Shown in pieces: positions 15,601-16,285 of a stretch of 16,285 nt of DNA. Source of the stretch: Alphaproteobacteria bacterium (GTDB taxonomy: Bacteria > Pseudomonadota > Alphaproteobacteria > Micropepsales > Micropepsaceae). The translations under genes were made by a program, and so were the position numbers. The stretch covers positions 1-16,285 of the forward strand of contig JAPLPI010000057.1 of the NCBI GenBank assembly GCA_026400305.1. Direction: 5' to 3'. Each line of letters begins with the position of its first letter. The first letter of the stretch is position 1. The notes under the pieces were generated by a model. That model saw only the letters and a program-made list of their open reading frames with translations. It was not told the origin of the DNA and searched no databases.

Positions 15601-15757
15601 CCGGCAGGGAAGCGTTCACCGAGATGGTGGGGAAGTCGATATTGGGAAGATCGGAAACCGGCAGGCTGGCATAGCCAAAGCCGCCGAAGATCACCAGCGC
15701 CGCCATGACCAGGGTGGTCATAACGGGACGTTCGATAAAGGGTTTGGATAGGTTCAT
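12608..15757 (-). CDS. RND multidrug efflux permease (MdtC/MuxB-like, HAE-1 family)
   Basis: A 1049-residue inner-membrane proton antiporter, the usual length for the HAE-1 family, which pumps drugs, bile salts or other amphiphiles through a trimeric complex with an adaptor and an outer-membrane channel. The start MNLSKPFIERPVMTTLVMAA is the standard first helix. The family block ASVASPLENQF and the TM4 proton-relay pair Asp401/Asp402 (GFVVDDAIVMLENI) are intact, as is the TM10 lysine in GIVKKNAIMMIDFA (residues 935-936). Overall it is closest by eye to MdtC. The C-terminus is a basic tail (RRKSRRRGG). The ATG at 15757 follows AAAAGG. It lies 13 bp after the adaptor gene in the same operon, and no second permease follows, unlike mdtABC. 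Confidence 0.94.
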   Translation of the reverse strand: MNLSKPFIERPVMTTLVMAALVIFGGFGYASLPVSDLPNIDFPTISVNASLPGADPDTMASSVASPLENQFTAIQGIDQMTSTSTQGSTQIQLQFSLNRSLDGAAQDVQSAISAATRNLPKALPQPPTFRKQNPADIPIMFLSMRSKTLKSSEVDEYAETLLARQLSTIEGVAQVGVFGTAKYAVRIQADPAALAARQIGIDKLVTAVANANVNLATGALNGDTRSTVIHTGGQLNNAAEFNNQIVTYQNGSAVRLKDVARVIDGLENPYGKSWYKNDEAIVLAIFRQPGSNVVAVTDAIKKVLPQFQANLPPSVQMDVVFDRSQMIRDSIKDVQTTLLIAGALVVGVIFAFLRRLSATVIPSLALPIAIIGTFAGMAAFGFNLDNLSLMALTLSVGFVVDDAIVMLENIVRHIEMGEEPYEAAMKGSSEIGFTILSMTISLAAVFIPIVFMGGIVGRLLHEFAVTIILAILFSGVISITLTPMLCARILKDEHGQAHNVFYRWSENSFNAVQAFYDRTLRWSITHPRAIVGVFFGSLAASVLMISIMQQDFLPSDDTGRLQGAIQAANGTSFTQMATYTKRAMKIIGDDPDIEGVLGQMEGSNGSAGTNSARLFMIKLKPLSSRKSTPEQIIRRLRPKVSRIAGVNVFLTNPPAIRLGARMARSTYQYTLQGLDLAQLKTYSDQLMGALRKQSGFVDITSDNEAAMPSVQVKINRDRAAAFGVSPLQIETALGSAFGGQRVSQINTSSNQYEVIMELLPRYQRDASALDRLYITGTGSTLVPLTAVTDMTASTVPLSVNHSGQIPAVTISFDLAPGKALSDAVTGIRNASDDIAMPASIQGNFQGTAAAFEDSTKNMGALLLIAMVVVYIILGILYESFIHPLTILSGLPSAAVGGLLTLWIAHLLFMAGITPVDMSLTLYAFVGLIMLIGIVKKNAIMMIDFAINKQRSDTSVTPEQAIYEAAVVRFRPIMMTTMAALMGTLPIAFGSGAGAESRRPLGLCVAGGLLLSQLLTLYITPVIYTYLDRFSTQMQRRKSRRRGGAPMPAE

Positions 15758-15770
15758 TGGTTAGGCCTTT

Positions 15771-16285
15771 TCAGCCTTCATGGTTCTGGGCGTGCGGCAC
15801 CCTGCGCCGTCCGCTGGTCATCGCGCCCTTGCCGACGTCGGGCATCTTCTTGGCGCCGGTGATGGAAACCTTGGCGCCGGGAATGACGCGCAACTGGCCT
15901 TCGACGATCACCTGGTCGCCCTTCTTGAGGCTGCCCGACACGGCTTCCATGACGCCGTCATCAAACAGCACTTTCACCGGCACCTGCTGGGCGGTGCCAT
16001 CCTTGATGGCATAGACGAACTGGCCGTCGGGGCCGTTGTTGACGGCTTCGCGCGGCACCTGGGTGGCATTGGGGATTTCCGCCAGCGCCACTACCACATC
16101 CACCAACTGGCCCGGCACCAGCGAAAGGTCTTCATTGGGATAGGAGGCGCGCAGTTCAATGGTGCCAGTATTGCCGGTCACTGCATTGGAAATGAAATTC
16201 ACTGGTATCCTGATGTCGTTACCACCGCCTGCGTCATGCAATGCGACGTTCACTGTCAGGCCCTTGGTGCGCTGCATTTCCTGGA
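15771..16285 (-). CDS. RND efflux periplasmic adaptor (membrane fusion protein, MdtA-like), N-terminus outside window
   Basis: Only the last 171 residues are present. They cover the end of the beta-barrel domain and the membrane-proximal domain of an HlyD/AcrA-type adaptor, which links the permease to the outer-membrane channel in the periplasm. Recognisable blocks are the strand region GNTGTIELRASYPNEDLSLVPGQ, then VDVVVALAEIPNATQVPREAV, GQFVYAIKDG, and the final VEGQLRVIPGAKV. The tail is Lys/Arg-rich. The coding frame enters the window at its right edge. Its TGA is 13 bp before the permease ATG, so both are in one operon. Start, signal peptide and promoter lie beyond the window. Confidence 0.92.
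   Translation of the reverse strand, partial: QEMQRTKGLTVNVALHDAGGGNDIRIPVNFISNAVTGNTGTIELRASYPNEDLSLVPGQLVDVVVALAEIPNATQVPREAVNNGPDGQFVYAIKDGTAQQVPVKVLFDDGVMEAVSGSLKKGDQVIVEGQLRVIPGAKVSITGAKKMPDVGKGAMTSGRRRVPHAQNHEG

Noticed and set aside
1..16285. CRISPR array, tRNA, rRNA, transposase or phage genes
   Set aside because: No spaced repeats, no RNA-gene landmarks and no mobile-element protein motifs were seen on either strand.

Overview
This GC-rich window looks like chromosomal DNA of an alphaproteobacterium. That assignment is inference from codon use and from the kinds of genes: TrkA-type ion channel, BlaI/BlaR1 pair, MdtC-like RND pump. No 16S rRNA or other decisive marker is present. I see no tRNA, rRNA, CRISPR array, insertion sequence or phage gene. 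The window carries about thirteen intact or edge-truncated genes and four damaged ones.

Left part (1-4283). A secreted CHAP-domain hydrolase runs off the left edge. It is followed by a badly decayed potassium-channel gene (two in-frame TGA codons, several frameshifts, one internal deletion) and a strong hairpin terminator. Next are two paralogous exported peroxiredoxins on the minus strand. They flank a plus-strand pair made of a 44-residue basic protein and a VOC/glyoxalase-fold protein. The second peroxiredoxin lies directly behind a cupin gene whose one-base deletion shifts it into the peroxiredoxin frame.

Centre (4319-10184). This is an elongation factor P (EF-P) locus. efp and epmA are divergent from a 63-bp spacer. 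epmA converges with a secreted NHL-type beta-propeller gene, which is divergent from an Fsr-type MFS transporter gene. The transporter gene overlaps epmB by ATGA. epmB converges, with 16 bp of overlap, with a 2-oxoglutarate/Fe(II) oxygenase gene. EpmB should make (R)-beta-lysine and EpmA should ligate it to Lys34 of EF-P. The GTG start chosen for efp puts the target lysine exactly at residue 34. No E. coli-type EpmC hydroxylase is visible, which makes the neighbouring oxygenase worth a look.

Right part (10256-16285). Two hairpins follow a small secreted Asn/Ser/Thr-rich protein of unknown function. Then come a rhomboid protease, a BlaI-type repressor with a possible operator, and a blaR1 gene cut after its first membrane segments and joined out of frame to the 3' end of an unrelated gene. 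The window closes with an RND efflux operon on the minus strand: an MdtC-like permease and, upstream of it, the C-terminal part of its membrane-fusion partner.

The most notable points are the EF-P modification locus with its oxygenase neighbour, the concentration of broken genes, the cupin/peroxiredoxin in-frame fusion, and the unidentified secreted protein. Function calls come from recognising motifs by eye; no database search was run.
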